NCBI GenBank assembly: GCA_029242545.1
Contig: JAQWTV010000123.1
Span: forward strand, 62,001-126,000
Source: Roseibacillus sp.
GTDB taxonomy: Bacteria; Verrucomicrobiota; Verrucomicrobiia; Verrucomicrobiales; Akkermansiaceae
Reading direction: 5' to 3'
DNA length: 64,000 nucleotides
Below the pieces are notes generated by a model. That model worked only from the letters and a program-made list of their open reading frames with translations, searched no databases and was not told the DNA's origin. Below are positions 8,096 through 15,983 of the stretch, in pieces (the first letter of the stretch is position 1; each line of letters begins with the position of its first letter). The translations under genes and the position numbers were made by a program.

Positions 8096-8764
8096 ATGAT
8101 TGAATTGATGAAGATCCTTTCTGAGGAAACACGAGGAACACGTGAGAGAATCCTTCTTTCTGCGGAGGCTCTTTTTGCCGAGCGGGGATTCGAGGTTGTT
8201 TCGCTCCGGGAGATTACTGGAGCGGCGGGAGCGAATGTGGCCGCGGTTAATTACCACTTTGGCTCTAAGGAGAAACTCATCGATGCGGTGGTGACAAGGC
8301 ATCTAACTCCGGTTAATGAAGAGCGTTTGAGCCAGCTGGACCGGTTGGAAAAGCAGTTTTTCCGGACCCCGATTCCAGTCGAAGAAATTCTGAAGGCGTT
8401 TTTGTCTCCTGTCCTGCAACACATCGCGAGTGGTGAAATGTCGGAGGATCTTTTTAAAAAGTTCATGGGACGCTTAATAGGCGAACGAGGCTATTCCCTG
8501 CCTACCAGTGCCTGCTCTCTTTTCGCGGTAATGGCGGCCCGGTTCGCGGCAGCCTTCCAGAGAGCGGTTCCACAACTCAACGAGGAGTCCGCACTCTGGC
8601 GAATGCATTTTTCCTTCGGCGTGATGGCGCACACCCTCACCAACGGAGACACCCTTCGCCAATTATCCGATGGAAGGTCCGGGAATCCGTCAACTGAAAC
8701 ACTGTTGGTGAACATTATTGATTTCTGCAGGGCGGGAATCGAATTCGAGGGTCGAGAGCTATGA
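8096..8764 (+). CDS. TetR-family transcriptional regulator of the RND efflux operon
   Basis: A 222-residue one-component regulator. The N-terminal helix-turn-helix domain (about residues 13-60) has RERILLSAEALFAERGFEVVSLREITGAAGANVAAVNYHFGSKE in pieces typical of TetR; the C-terminal half is an all-helical ligand domain of the CecR (DUF1956-like) type. It is the first gene of the operon and its stop overlaps the start of the outer membrane factor gene (ATGA at 8761-8764). It probably represses its own operon and responds to a pump substrate. The start could also be the ATG 12 bases in. Confidence 0.92.
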   Translation: MIELMKILSEETRGTRERILLSAEALFAERGFEVVSLREITGAAGANVAAVNYHFGSKEKLIDAVVTRHLTPVNEERLSQLDRLEKQFFRTPIPVEEILKAFLSPVLQHIASGEMSEDLFKKFMGRLIGERGYSLPTSACSLFAVMAARFAAAFQRAVPQLNEESALWRMHFSFGVMAHTLTNGDTLRQLSDGRSGNPSTETLLVNIIDFCRAGIEFEGREL

Positions 8765-10188
8765 GGGTTCGAATCTGTAAAGTGGTAGGTTTCCTGGTCG
8801 GGTGGGTCCTTGCTCTTGCGATAAGCGGTTGCTCTGTGGTTGCCGTTGAACGCTCTACGGATCCGGTGAATAAGGATTACCCTTCCGGGTGGTCGGTGAA
8901 CCCGGCTGGCGAGCTCGGAGTAGATCAGAACTGGATCGCAAGATTCAAAGATCGCCAGCTGGCTATCCTCGTGGCCGAGGCTATGAATCAAAATCCTGAT
9001 CTTCGGGCCACTGCCGAGAGAGTGCTCAGGGCTGAAGCAGTGGCGAGGCTCGCCGGAGCTAGGAAAAAACCACAAGTGTCCGGTCAAATCAGTGGTCTCC
9101 AGCAAAAGCAGAGATTCCCCGGGTTTCCCATCAAGCTTGGCAGCAATACAGCGGAGTCTTATGGGGCTTCGCTGGATATAAACTGGGAGCCCGATTTATG
9201 GGGGAGAATGCGGGCTTCACAGCGTGCCGAGGTGGCGGAAAGCATGGCGCAGTCGCAGGATTACAGGGCGGCACGTGCTTCGCTTGCGGGCCAGCTGGCT
9301 AAGGCTTGGTTCGTTTTGGGTGAGGCGATGGAGCAAATTATGCTCGCGGAGGCAGCAATCGAGGTTCGTGTGAAGACGGTGGCTTCGATCCGGGAGCGTT
9401 TCGCGGCGGCATTGGAGGGGGGGCTTGCCTCCCAGCTGCGCCTGGCAGAAACAGATCTCGCCAGTTCGCGCGCCTCACTGGCACGATGGCAGGCAGAGAG
9501 AGCTCAAGCTCAGAGGCAGATAGAGCTTCTCGTCGGTCGCTTCCCAGCGGGGATGGTTGCTCAACCTCGAGGGCTCCCTACTGCGCCGCCGGTTCCTCCC
9601 TCAGGCCTGCCTTCTGAGCTTCTTCAACGCCGGCCCGATATTATCGCGGCCAGGCAGAGGTATACTGCCGCAGGGAACCGAAAAAGTGCGGCAAGAGCTG
9701 CACGCTTCCCGAGTTTTTCACTTACTGGTCGTGCAGGCACGAGCACCGGCGCGCTTGAGGAGGTGCTTGATAGTGGCTTCGGAATCTGGTCCGTCGCCGG
9801 CAGTGTAGTCCAGCCTCTGATTGGAGGAGGGCGCCTGAGAGTGGAAGAGCGAATTGCAGGCCATGATGAGATTATCGCCCTGCGTGAATTGCAGGGGACG
9901 ATTTTGAGGGCATTTGCGGAAGTGGAGCAAGCCCTTGTCGCAGAGGAGTTCTACGCCAAAAGGGAGGCGGCTGTTGCTGACTCCGCCCGATTGGCGAGAG
10001 AGGCCGCTGAAGCTTCAATCCTTGATTTTGCAGATGGAGCTGTTGACGCCCTTACTCTCCTTGCCGCACAGGACCGGAAAGTGCAGACGGCTTTTCAGCT
10101 GGTGTCACTAAGAAGAATCAGGCTGGAAAACCGAATTAATCTTCATCTAGCTCTCGGGGGAGACTTTCAGTTCCGTGCTTCACGCTAA
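8761..10188 (+). CDS. RND efflux outer membrane lipoprotein (NodT/OprM type)
   Basis: A 475-residue TolC-like outer membrane channel. The signal peptide ends in a lipobox ISGC with Cys24 as the lipidation site. Two outer membrane efflux repeats follow: NQNPDLRATAERVLRAEA and WEPDLWGRMRASQRAEVAES in the first half, then LPSELLQRRPDIIAARQR and ARFPSFSLTGRAG in the second. These are hallmark NodT/OprM segments. It is translationally coupled to tetR by a four-base overlap, and the adaptor gene starts four bases after its stop. The three products should form a tripartite pump. Confidence 0.93.
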   Translation: MRVRICKVVGFLVGWVLALAISGCSVVAVERSTDPVNKDYPSGWSVNPAGELGVDQNWIARFKDRQLAILVAEAMNQNPDLRATAERVLRAEAVARLAGARKKPQVSGQISGLQQKQRFPGFPIKLGSNTAESYGASLDINWEPDLWGRMRASQRAEVAESMAQSQDYRAARASLAGQLAKAWFVLGEAMEQIMLAEAAIEVRVKTVASIRERFAAALEGGLASQLRLAETDLASSRASLARWQAERAQAQRQIELLVGRFPAGMVAQPRGLPTAPPVPPSGLPSELLQRRPDIIAARQRYTAAGNRKSAARAARFPSFSLTGRAGTSTGALEEVLDSGFGIWSVAGSVVQPLIGGGRLRVEERIAGHDEIIALRELQGTILRAFAEVEQALVAEEFYAKREAAVADSARLAREAAEASILDFADGAVDALTLLAAQDRKVQTAFQLVSLRRIRLENRINLHLALGGDFQFRASR

Positions 10189-10192
10189 GAGA

Positions 10193-11428
10193 ATGAACAA
10201 GATCGCTATGTCAAAGTCGCAGGTGCTTCGAAATTGTGTCTGGGGAGGGCTCTGTATTGCCATTCTCGCCAGTAGTATTGGCGTGATGAGGTTTCTGATC
10301 ATGAATGGGCCGAAGGCAACTACTGCCGAGCCGGTGGAGAAAATTGTCACTGTCATGACAGAGCCTGCGATAATTTCGGCTATTCAGATTCACTTAAAGT
10401 CGCAGGGGGAAGTTAATCCTCGTCACCGCACTCAGCTAATGGCGCAGGTAGGAGGGAAATTGTCCCATGTAAGTGAATCCTTCAGGCCTGGAATAACATT
10501 CAAGGGACCAACGGTAGAAGCAGAAGGAGAGCTGCTCCTGCAGGTAGAAAAAGGGGATTACGAAGCCGCTGTGGCGGCAGCAAACGCCACCTTGGCCGAG
10601 GCAAGGCTGGCCCTCACAATGGAAGAGGCAAAGCGAACGCAGGCTGTGCGTGACTGGGACAAGATCCGTAAGGGACAGCAGCCTACCGAGCTTGTCAGAA
10701 GAGTGCCGCAGATTAGAAGTGCTGAGGCAAGGATCCGGGCGGCGGAGGCTGGGCTTGAGAAAGCTCTACAGGATCTGAAAAGGACAGAGATAAGAGCGCC
10801 TTATGACTGTCGAATCGAAAGAACCTACGTGGATGTTGGGGCTACGGTGGTTCCTGGTGTGCCGCTTGTCGAGCTGGTGTCGCTTGGTCCCGTTGAAATT
10901 CGACTTCCGCTTTCCCTTGAGGATTATGGGTATCTTGAGAGAGAAGATGGCGTGCTGAAGGGGCGAGTGGTTGTCAGTGGCGAGATTGGGGGCGAAACGG
11001 TCGAGTGGATTGGTGAGATCATGCGGTCGGAAGAAATCGTCGAGAGGTCGACCCGCTCTATCAATGTGGTTGCGGAGTTTGGGGGTGACGGAGAAGGCGT
11101 CCCTCCAATCGGGATGTTCGTTCAGGCTTCTATTCAAGGGAAAACTATCTCAGATGCAGTCAGGATTCCTCGGTCTGGGGTGGTTGATAGAGACAAAGTT
11201 CTGCTCGTCGAAAATGGCCGTTTGGCTATTCGTCCGGCGAAGGTTCTGTGGACCGAGTCCTCCCATGTGATTGTGCGCGGCGGAGATGGAGATGGGGAGA
11301 TTCCCGGCGGTGCCACTGTTGTGACCACGCCGCCAAGTCCTCTTGTGCAGAATACAAGGGTTCGCGAGGAGCTCGCGAAAGCAGGGAGCGAAGGTGATTC
11401 AGCGGGGGGAGGAGAAAGTGCAGAATGA
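10193..11428 (+). CDS. RND efflux periplasmic adaptor (membrane fusion protein)
   Basis: The adaptor joins the inner membrane pump to the outer membrane channel. It has an N-terminal membrane anchor (CVWGGLCIAILASSIGVMRFLIM), a lipoyl-like half motif, an alpha-helical hairpin (about residues 115-185), a second lipoyl half with LKRTEIRAPYDCRIERTYVDVGATV, then a beta-barrel domain. The start is the ATG at 10193; a GTG at 10175 would overlap the upstream gene. The end overlaps the pump gene by four bases (ATGA). The C-terminus is a flexible Gly/Glu/Ser tail. Confidence 0.92.
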   Translation: MNKIAMSKSQVLRNCVWGGLCIAILASSIGVMRFLIMNGPKATTAEPVEKIVTVMTEPAIISAIQIHLKSQGEVNPRHRTQLMAQVGGKLSHVSESFRPGITFKGPTVEAEGELLLQVEKGDYEAAVAAANATLAEARLALTMEEAKRTQAVRDWDKIRKGQQPTELVRRVPQIRSAEARIRAAEAGLEKALQDLKRTEIRAPYDCRIERTYVDVGATVVPGVPLVELVSLGPVEIRLPLSLEDYGYLEREDGVLKGRVVVSGEIGGETVEWIGEIMRSEEIVERSTRSINVVAEFGGDGEGVPPIGMFVQASIQGKTISDAVRIPRSGVVDRDKVLLVENGRLAIRPAKVLWTESSHVIVRGGDGDGEIPGGATVVTTPPSPLVQNTRVREELAKAGSEGDSAGGGESAE

Positions 11429-14400
11429 AAGGTGTTATCAAGTGGTTTAGTCGGAATCATGTAGCGGCCAATTCGCTGATGCTAGCGGTCCTGCTAGCGG
11501 GCTTCTACACATGGTTCCAGCTCCGCAAAGAGATGTTTCCAGAGGTGTCTGTGGATGCCATATCGATTGGGATACCCTATCCGAATGCCAGTCCCGAGGA
11601 TGTTGAAGAAGGCGTCGTTATTCCAGTCGAGGAGGCGATTGCTGACACAGATGGAATTCGCGAAATCAATTCGTTGGCGGCCGAGAATATGGGGGTTGTT
11701 ACCGTGATGGTGGAAAATGGATATGAATTGCGGAATGTCATGGACGAGATCAGGGCACGGGTTGATGCGATTGATAATTTTGCGGAAGAAGCAGAGCGGC
11801 CAGTCCTTGAAGAGGTTCTCCTGAGCTCTCAGGTTCTTAGTATCTCGGTTTCTGGAGATGTTGATGAGCGCAGCCTGCGGACAGTCGCGGAAGAGGTGCG
11901 CAGAGGCTTACTGGACTTCAAGCAAGCTAAGCCGAAATTTGACATCCGGGATCCCATACCTTGGTTTCTGTCTGCGATCAGGAAGGAAAGCAGAATTACC
12001 AAGGTAGAGCTCGCAGGAGCCTTGCCTTACGAGATTTCAATTGAAGTCTCAGAAGAGAAACTGCGCCAGTATGAGCTAACCATTGGAGATGTCGCAAACG
12101 CTGTCAGAAGAGCGTCACAGGACCTTCCCGGAGGATCTGTTCAAACCGCGGCGGGGGAGGTTGTAATACGGGCCCTGGGTAAGCCTGATAATACGTGGGA
12201 GTTTGGAGAGGTCGCGGTTGTTACTAGAGAGGACGGGTCCGCGGTCAGGCTTCGACAGATCGCGACCATCAATGACGGATTTGAAGAGCTGGAGATGACG
12301 AGTTCCTTTGATGGCAGAAAGACAATTCTCGTAAACGTATACAGAAGCGGGGAGCAGGATACTCTTCGTATCCGAGAAGCGATTACGGAGTTTCTCGAGA
12401 AGACCAAGGCAGAGATTCCGGAGGGTATTCACCTTGAGGTCTGGAACGACACCAGTGTTTTTCTCGAGGGGCGGCTTTCCTTGCTTAAGCGAAACGGAAT
12501 GTGGGGACTCTTGCTGGTATTTCTGGTCCTCGCTCTTTTTCTCCGGCCAAGCCTGGCTCTCCTAGTGGCGCTTGGCATTCCGGTTTCCTTTGCTGGAGGT
12601 ATCTGGCTCATGCCTCAGATGGAGATATCCATCAATATGATTTCTCTTTTTGCGTTCATCCTCGTTCTCGGAATCGTGGTCGATGATGCGATTATTGTCG
12701 GTGAAAATGTGTACCGGCGCATGCGGAATGGAGAAGATCCCCGTGAGGCCTCATGGAGGGGGACACACGAGGTTGGGATGGTAGTCATCTTTGGCATCCT
12801 TACCACAATGGTGGCCTTCACCCCAATGTTGGGATTGAGCGGCGTGAGCGGCAAAATCTGGCCCAATATTCCGCTGGTAGTCATCCCGACTCTGATGTTC
12901 TCGCTGATTCAGTCGAAATTGGTTCTTCCCGCTCACCTTGCGCTTCTTCGCCGAAGTGATCCTAACCATCGGCCGTGGTTCCTTGGGCGGATCCAACGGT
13001 CCATTGCGCTCGGGCTTGAGCGTTTCGTGAGTAGGGTCTACAGCCCATTCCTGAAGTTGTGTTTGCGAAGGCGTTATGTAGTTCTTTCGATCTTCCTCGG
13101 GGTGCTGTGCACGACGTTCGGGCTCGTCAAGGGCAAGTGGATCAGGAGTATGTTTTTCCCCGAAGTGGAGGCGGATCTAGTCATTGCACGATATGAATTG
13201 CCGAGGGGAGTCGCGTTTGATGCCGCTCAGGCTGCAACGGAAAGGATCGAGAAGGAGGCTCTTAAAATTTCTAAGTCTCCGGCGGTTGTTACGAGGGACG
13301 GAAAGCCGGTTGTTCGGCACATTCTCGCTAGTGCGGGAATTCAGCCCTTCATCACAGATTTCTCAGCGGGGGGGGCAAGGTCTGGCGTCCATATTGGAGA
13401 GGTCACCATGGAGCTTGCGCCTTCCGCAGAGCGGGACATTTCATCGGATGAGATTGTCCGGCGATGGCGGGAGCAGGTCGGGAGCATTGCTAGTGCAGTT
13501 GAGCTGACTTTCGTTGCCCAAGCGGCCGGGGGGGGGAATGCCATCGATCTTCTTTTAACTGGTAATAAGCAGAACGAGCTCAGGGCTGCAGCCGATTTCC
13601 TGCGAAATAAGCTTGAGGGCTATTCTGGAGTTATCGATATCGCGGATACGGATCGTCCGGGAAAGCGGGAACTGGTTTTTGAGGAGCTTACTCCGGAGGG
13701 AAGGGCGGCAGGTCTGCGTCTGGGAGAGGTCGCATCTCAGGTTCGCAGGGCGTTTTATGGAGACGAGGTTCAGCGGCTGCAGAGAGGCGACAATGAAGTG
13801 AAAGTCATGGTTCGTTATCCTGAAGCAGAGCGGGAATCAGTGGAGAATTTCGAGCGGATGAAGCTGCGGACTCCGGAGGGTAGCATTCCCCTGACTCAGG
13901 TTGTCAGGGCCAGGTCGCGGAGAGGACCGGATACAATTCGCCGCTCCGATAGAAACAGAGCGATTCGAATTACGGCAGATGTTGATTATGCGAGGGGTAA
14001 TGCGAACGAGGTTGTGCGGCGTTTTAAAGAAGAGGGTTTGTCCCAGCTTGAGGAAAATTTCCCCGGAGTAGGTTATCGGTTCGAGGGCGAGCAGTCCGAC
14101 CAGGCTGAGAGCGTGCGTGAGATTGGACTGGGATTTATTTTTGCTCTCATCGTGATGTACGTTCTGATGGCAATTCCTCTTAAGTCCTATCTTCAGCCGC
14201 TGATTATTATGTCGGTCATTCCCTTCGGAATCGTGGGGGCGGTGCTTGGACATGTCTTGATGCGCACGGAATTGAGCATCATGTCAATGTGCGGGTTTGT
14301 GGCCCTTGCTGGTGTCGTGGTGAATGACAGTCTCTTGATGGTGGATTACGTGAACAGGAAGAGGAAGATTTCATCGAATCTTCTGGAAGCGGCAGTAAGT

Positions 14401-14706
14401 GCCGGGGCGGTTCGCTTTCGCGCCATCCTCTTGACTTCTTTGACGACCTTTGTAGGCCTCACTCCGATGTTGATGGAAACTGATATGCAGGCCCGCTTTA
14501 TCATCCCCATGGCGATATCACTTGGATTCGGAATTCTTTTCGCCACCACCATTACCCTGCTGTTAGTGCCTTCTGCTTACGTAATACTCGAGGACCTACG
14601 AATTGCGGGGCGCTGGCTACTGGGCAGGCCTCAAGATCCAGCGTTACAGAGCGTGGATGATATCGCGATCTCTACCGTCTCCTCGGACGATCTTGTAAAT
14701 CGTTAG
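11425..14706 (+). CDS. RND-family efflux pump, inner membrane permease
   Basis: A 1093-residue proton-driven antiporter of the AcrB/MexF superfamily. It shows the two-fold RND layout: N-terminal TM1, a large periplasmic loop, TM2-6 from about 355, then TM7, a second periplasmic loop and TM8-12. The proton-relay region is visible in FAFILVLGIVVDDAIIVGENVYRRMRNG, with the adjacent Asp pair, and in the second half CGFVALAGVVVNDSLLMVDYVNRKR. It is coupled to the adaptor gene by an ATGA overlap. Substrate cannot be told from sequence; the ND rather than DD pattern in TM10 is typical for HAE-type pumps. Confidence 0.94.
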   Translation: MKGVIKWFSRNHVAANSLMLAVLLAGFYTWFQLRKEMFPEVSVDAISIGIPYPNASPEDVEEGVVIPVEEAIADTDGIREINSLAAENMGVVTVMVENGYELRNVMDEIRARVDAIDNFAEEAERPVLEEVLLSSQVLSISVSGDVDERSLRTVAEEVRRGLLDFKQAKPKFDIRDPIPWFLSAIRKESRITKVELAGALPYEISIEVSEEKLRQYELTIGDVANAVRRASQDLPGGSVQTAAGEVVIRALGKPDNTWEFGEVAVVTREDGSAVRLRQIATINDGFEELEMTSSFDGRKTILVNVYRSGEQDTLRIREAITEFLEKTKAEIPEGIHLEVWNDTSVFLEGRLSLLKRNGMWGLLLVFLVLALFLRPSLALLVALGIPVSFAGGIWLMPQMEISINMISLFAFILVLGIVVDDAIIVGENVYRRMRNGEDPREASWRGTHEVGMVVIFGILTTMVAFTPMLGLSGVSGKIWPNIPLVVIPTLMFSLIQSKLVLPAHLALLRRSDPNHRPWFLGRIQRSIALGLERFVSRVYSPFLKLCLRRRYVVLSIFLGVLCTTFGLVKGKWIRSMFFPEVEADLVIARYELPRGVAFDAAQAATERIEKEALKISKSPAVVTRDGKPVVRHILASAGIQPFITDFSAGGARSGVHIGEVTMELAPSAERDISSDEIVRRWREQVGSIASAVELTFVAQAAGGGNAIDLLLTGNKQNELRAAADFLRNKLEGYSGVIDIADTDRPGKRELVFEELTPEGRAAGLRLGEVASQVRRAFYGDEVQRLQRGDNEVKVMVRYPEAERESVENFERMKLRTPEGSIPLTQVVRARSRRGPDTIRRSDRNRAIRITADVDYARGNANEVVRRFKEEGLSQLEENFPGVGYRFEGEQSDQAESVREIGLGFIFALIVMYVLMAIPLKSYLQPLIIMSVIPFGIVGAVLGHVLMRTELSIMSMCGFVALAGVVVNDSLLMVDYVNRKRKISSNLLEAAVSAGAVRFRAILLTSLTTFVGLTPMLMETDMQARFIIPMAISLGFGILFATTITLLLVPSAYVILEDLRIAGRWLLGRPQDPALQSVDDIAISTVSSDDLVNR

Positions 14707-14740
14707 CAATTAGAGGATTGCGTGGTCCCTAGAAACGAAT

Positions 14741-14775
14741 GACGCCCGGCGGCACCGGAGCGCCTGCCGGGCGTC
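14741..14775. terminator. Strong GC-rich hairpin between convergent genes
   Basis: GACGCCCGGC (14741-14750) pairs perfectly with GCCGGGCGTC (14766-14775); the 15-base loop can add a GGC/GCC pair set. It lies between the ends of the RND pump gene and the LysM gene, which converge. There is no U-tract on either side, so it may be a bidirectional terminator assisted by other factors or an RNA-stabilising structure. Confidence 0.55.
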
Positions 14776-14828
14776 GCCCTGCCTTGCCGTTGGGATTAGG
14801 GAAAGGGAAAGAGGCTGGGCTTCATTCC

Positions 14829-15860
14829 TCAGCTTCCAGGAACATAAATTTCAGACCCCTTAGCCAGTAAAAGACTGCCTCTGAAATCCCAGCCATTGAG
14901 CGCATTGAGCTGCTCGGGTGTAGTTCCGTGGCGTTTTGCAAAGTCACCAAAGGTTACTTCTTCGGAAACAAAAACTGAAGAGATTCTCTTTGGAGCAACA
15001 ACGGGTTTCGTTCTTCCCGGTTTCAGGTCAACGGTTGATAGGATTGGCTTTGGTGATGCCTTGGGCCGGTCCGATGTCTTGGTCCTTGCCGGCGGATTCT
15101 TGGTCGGCCGGTTATTGGTCTGAATCGGTTTGTAGGTAATGGTTTCTGAGGACGGTCTTTTTTGGGGATTGGCCGGCATGGTGGCGCCGGTTCTTGCTTG
15201 TGCTTTCCGGTCAACCGGCTGTTGGACAGCAATTTGTTGTCCTACCAGAATGCGGTCCTCTACGTCAGGGTTAAGGGCGCGAATCGTCTCAACGCTGAGG
15301 CGATGACGCCGCGCGATGCCATATAGAGTGTCACCGCGTTGAACTTTGTAGTTTTTTATCCCGTGAGGAATAGGTTTGGCTCGAGGGGTATTAGCTACAG
15401 GAGCTATCTTTACTTCCTCCTCAGAGACTGGCACAGCTTTAGGAGGAATTTTTTTGAAGAAGGGGGTAGAAGGGGCTGCGACCGGGCCTGAAGGCAGGGC
15501 GATTCGCTGTCCAGCTCGTATTCGGGTAGGATCCTTGATTTCATTGGCTCTCATCAGGTCGGCTACAGACGAGCGGTGCTCCCGGGCAATCGAGGAAAGG
15601 GTGTCTCCGGTGGTTACGACGTAGCTTGTGGCCTCAATTTTGACTGGAGGGACTGCTGCCGATGAGCCGAGGCCTGAGGCCCGGGACCGGCGCCGCTCGA
15701 GAGCGAGTTGACCGTGCAGAGTCTCTATTTCACTCTCTAATGTACGAATTTGTCTTTCCTGTTCGTTACTACGAGCTCGGAGCATGTCGAGCGGCTCGGT
15801 GCTTTCAGCGTGGATAGGAAGGGCACAGAGAAGGCTTAGGGTGAATGTAGACGCTCTCAT
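14829..15860 (-). CDS. Exported LysM-repeat protein
   Basis: A 343-residue protein with a signal peptide (MRASTFTLSLLCALPIHAES), a short coiled coil (about 27-60) and three LysM domains: YVVTTGDTLSSIAREH at 80-95 onward, YKVQRGDTLYGIARRH at 171-186 onward, and a degenerate third at about 297-341. LysM binds N-acetylglucosamine polymers, so it should sit on peptidoglycan. The linkers are Pro/Lys/Thr-rich, suiting an extended periplasmic protein. No catalytic domain is present; it may anchor or regulate cell-wall enzymes. It has its own promoter with a very short leader. Confidence 0.88.
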   Translation of the reverse strand: MRASTFTLSLLCALPIHAESTEPLDMLRARSNEQERQIRTLESEIETLHGQLALERRRSRASGLGSSAAVPPVKIEATSYVVTTGDTLSSIAREHRSSVADLMRANEIKDPTRIRAGQRIALPSGPVAAPSTPFFKKIPPKAVPVSEEEVKIAPVANTPRAKPIPHGIKNYKVQRGDTLYGIARRHRLSVETIRALNPDVEDRILVGQQIAVQQPVDRKAQARTGATMPANPQKRPSSETITYKPIQTNNRPTKNPPARTKTSDRPKASPKPILSTVDLKPGRTKPVVAPKRISSVFVSEEVTFGDFAKRHGTTPEQLNALNGWDFRGSLLLAKGSEIYVPGS

Positions 15861-15870
15861 GATGAGCTTT

Positions 15871-15900
15871 ATTATTTTGAAAAATTAATAGACCAGTCAA
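15871..15900 (-). promoter_or_regulatory. Sigma-70-type promoter of the LysM gene
   Basis: On the minus strand, TTGACT (15900-15895) is followed after 18 bases by AATAAT (15876-15871), each five of six to consensus. Transcription would start near 15864, only a few bases before the ATG at 15860, so the message could be nearly leaderless. Confidence 0.5.
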
Positions 15901-15983
15901 ACATATTTTTAACATTTGCTTAATATTTGGGCGGAGAAGTGGCCCGCTCCTAAAAATATTAGGCAGAGAGGGGGCTCTTAGTT

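Noticed and set aside
13837-14253. 138-residue minus-strand open frame inside the RND pump gene
   Set aside because: It is a shadow of the pump's coding sequence with no domain features.
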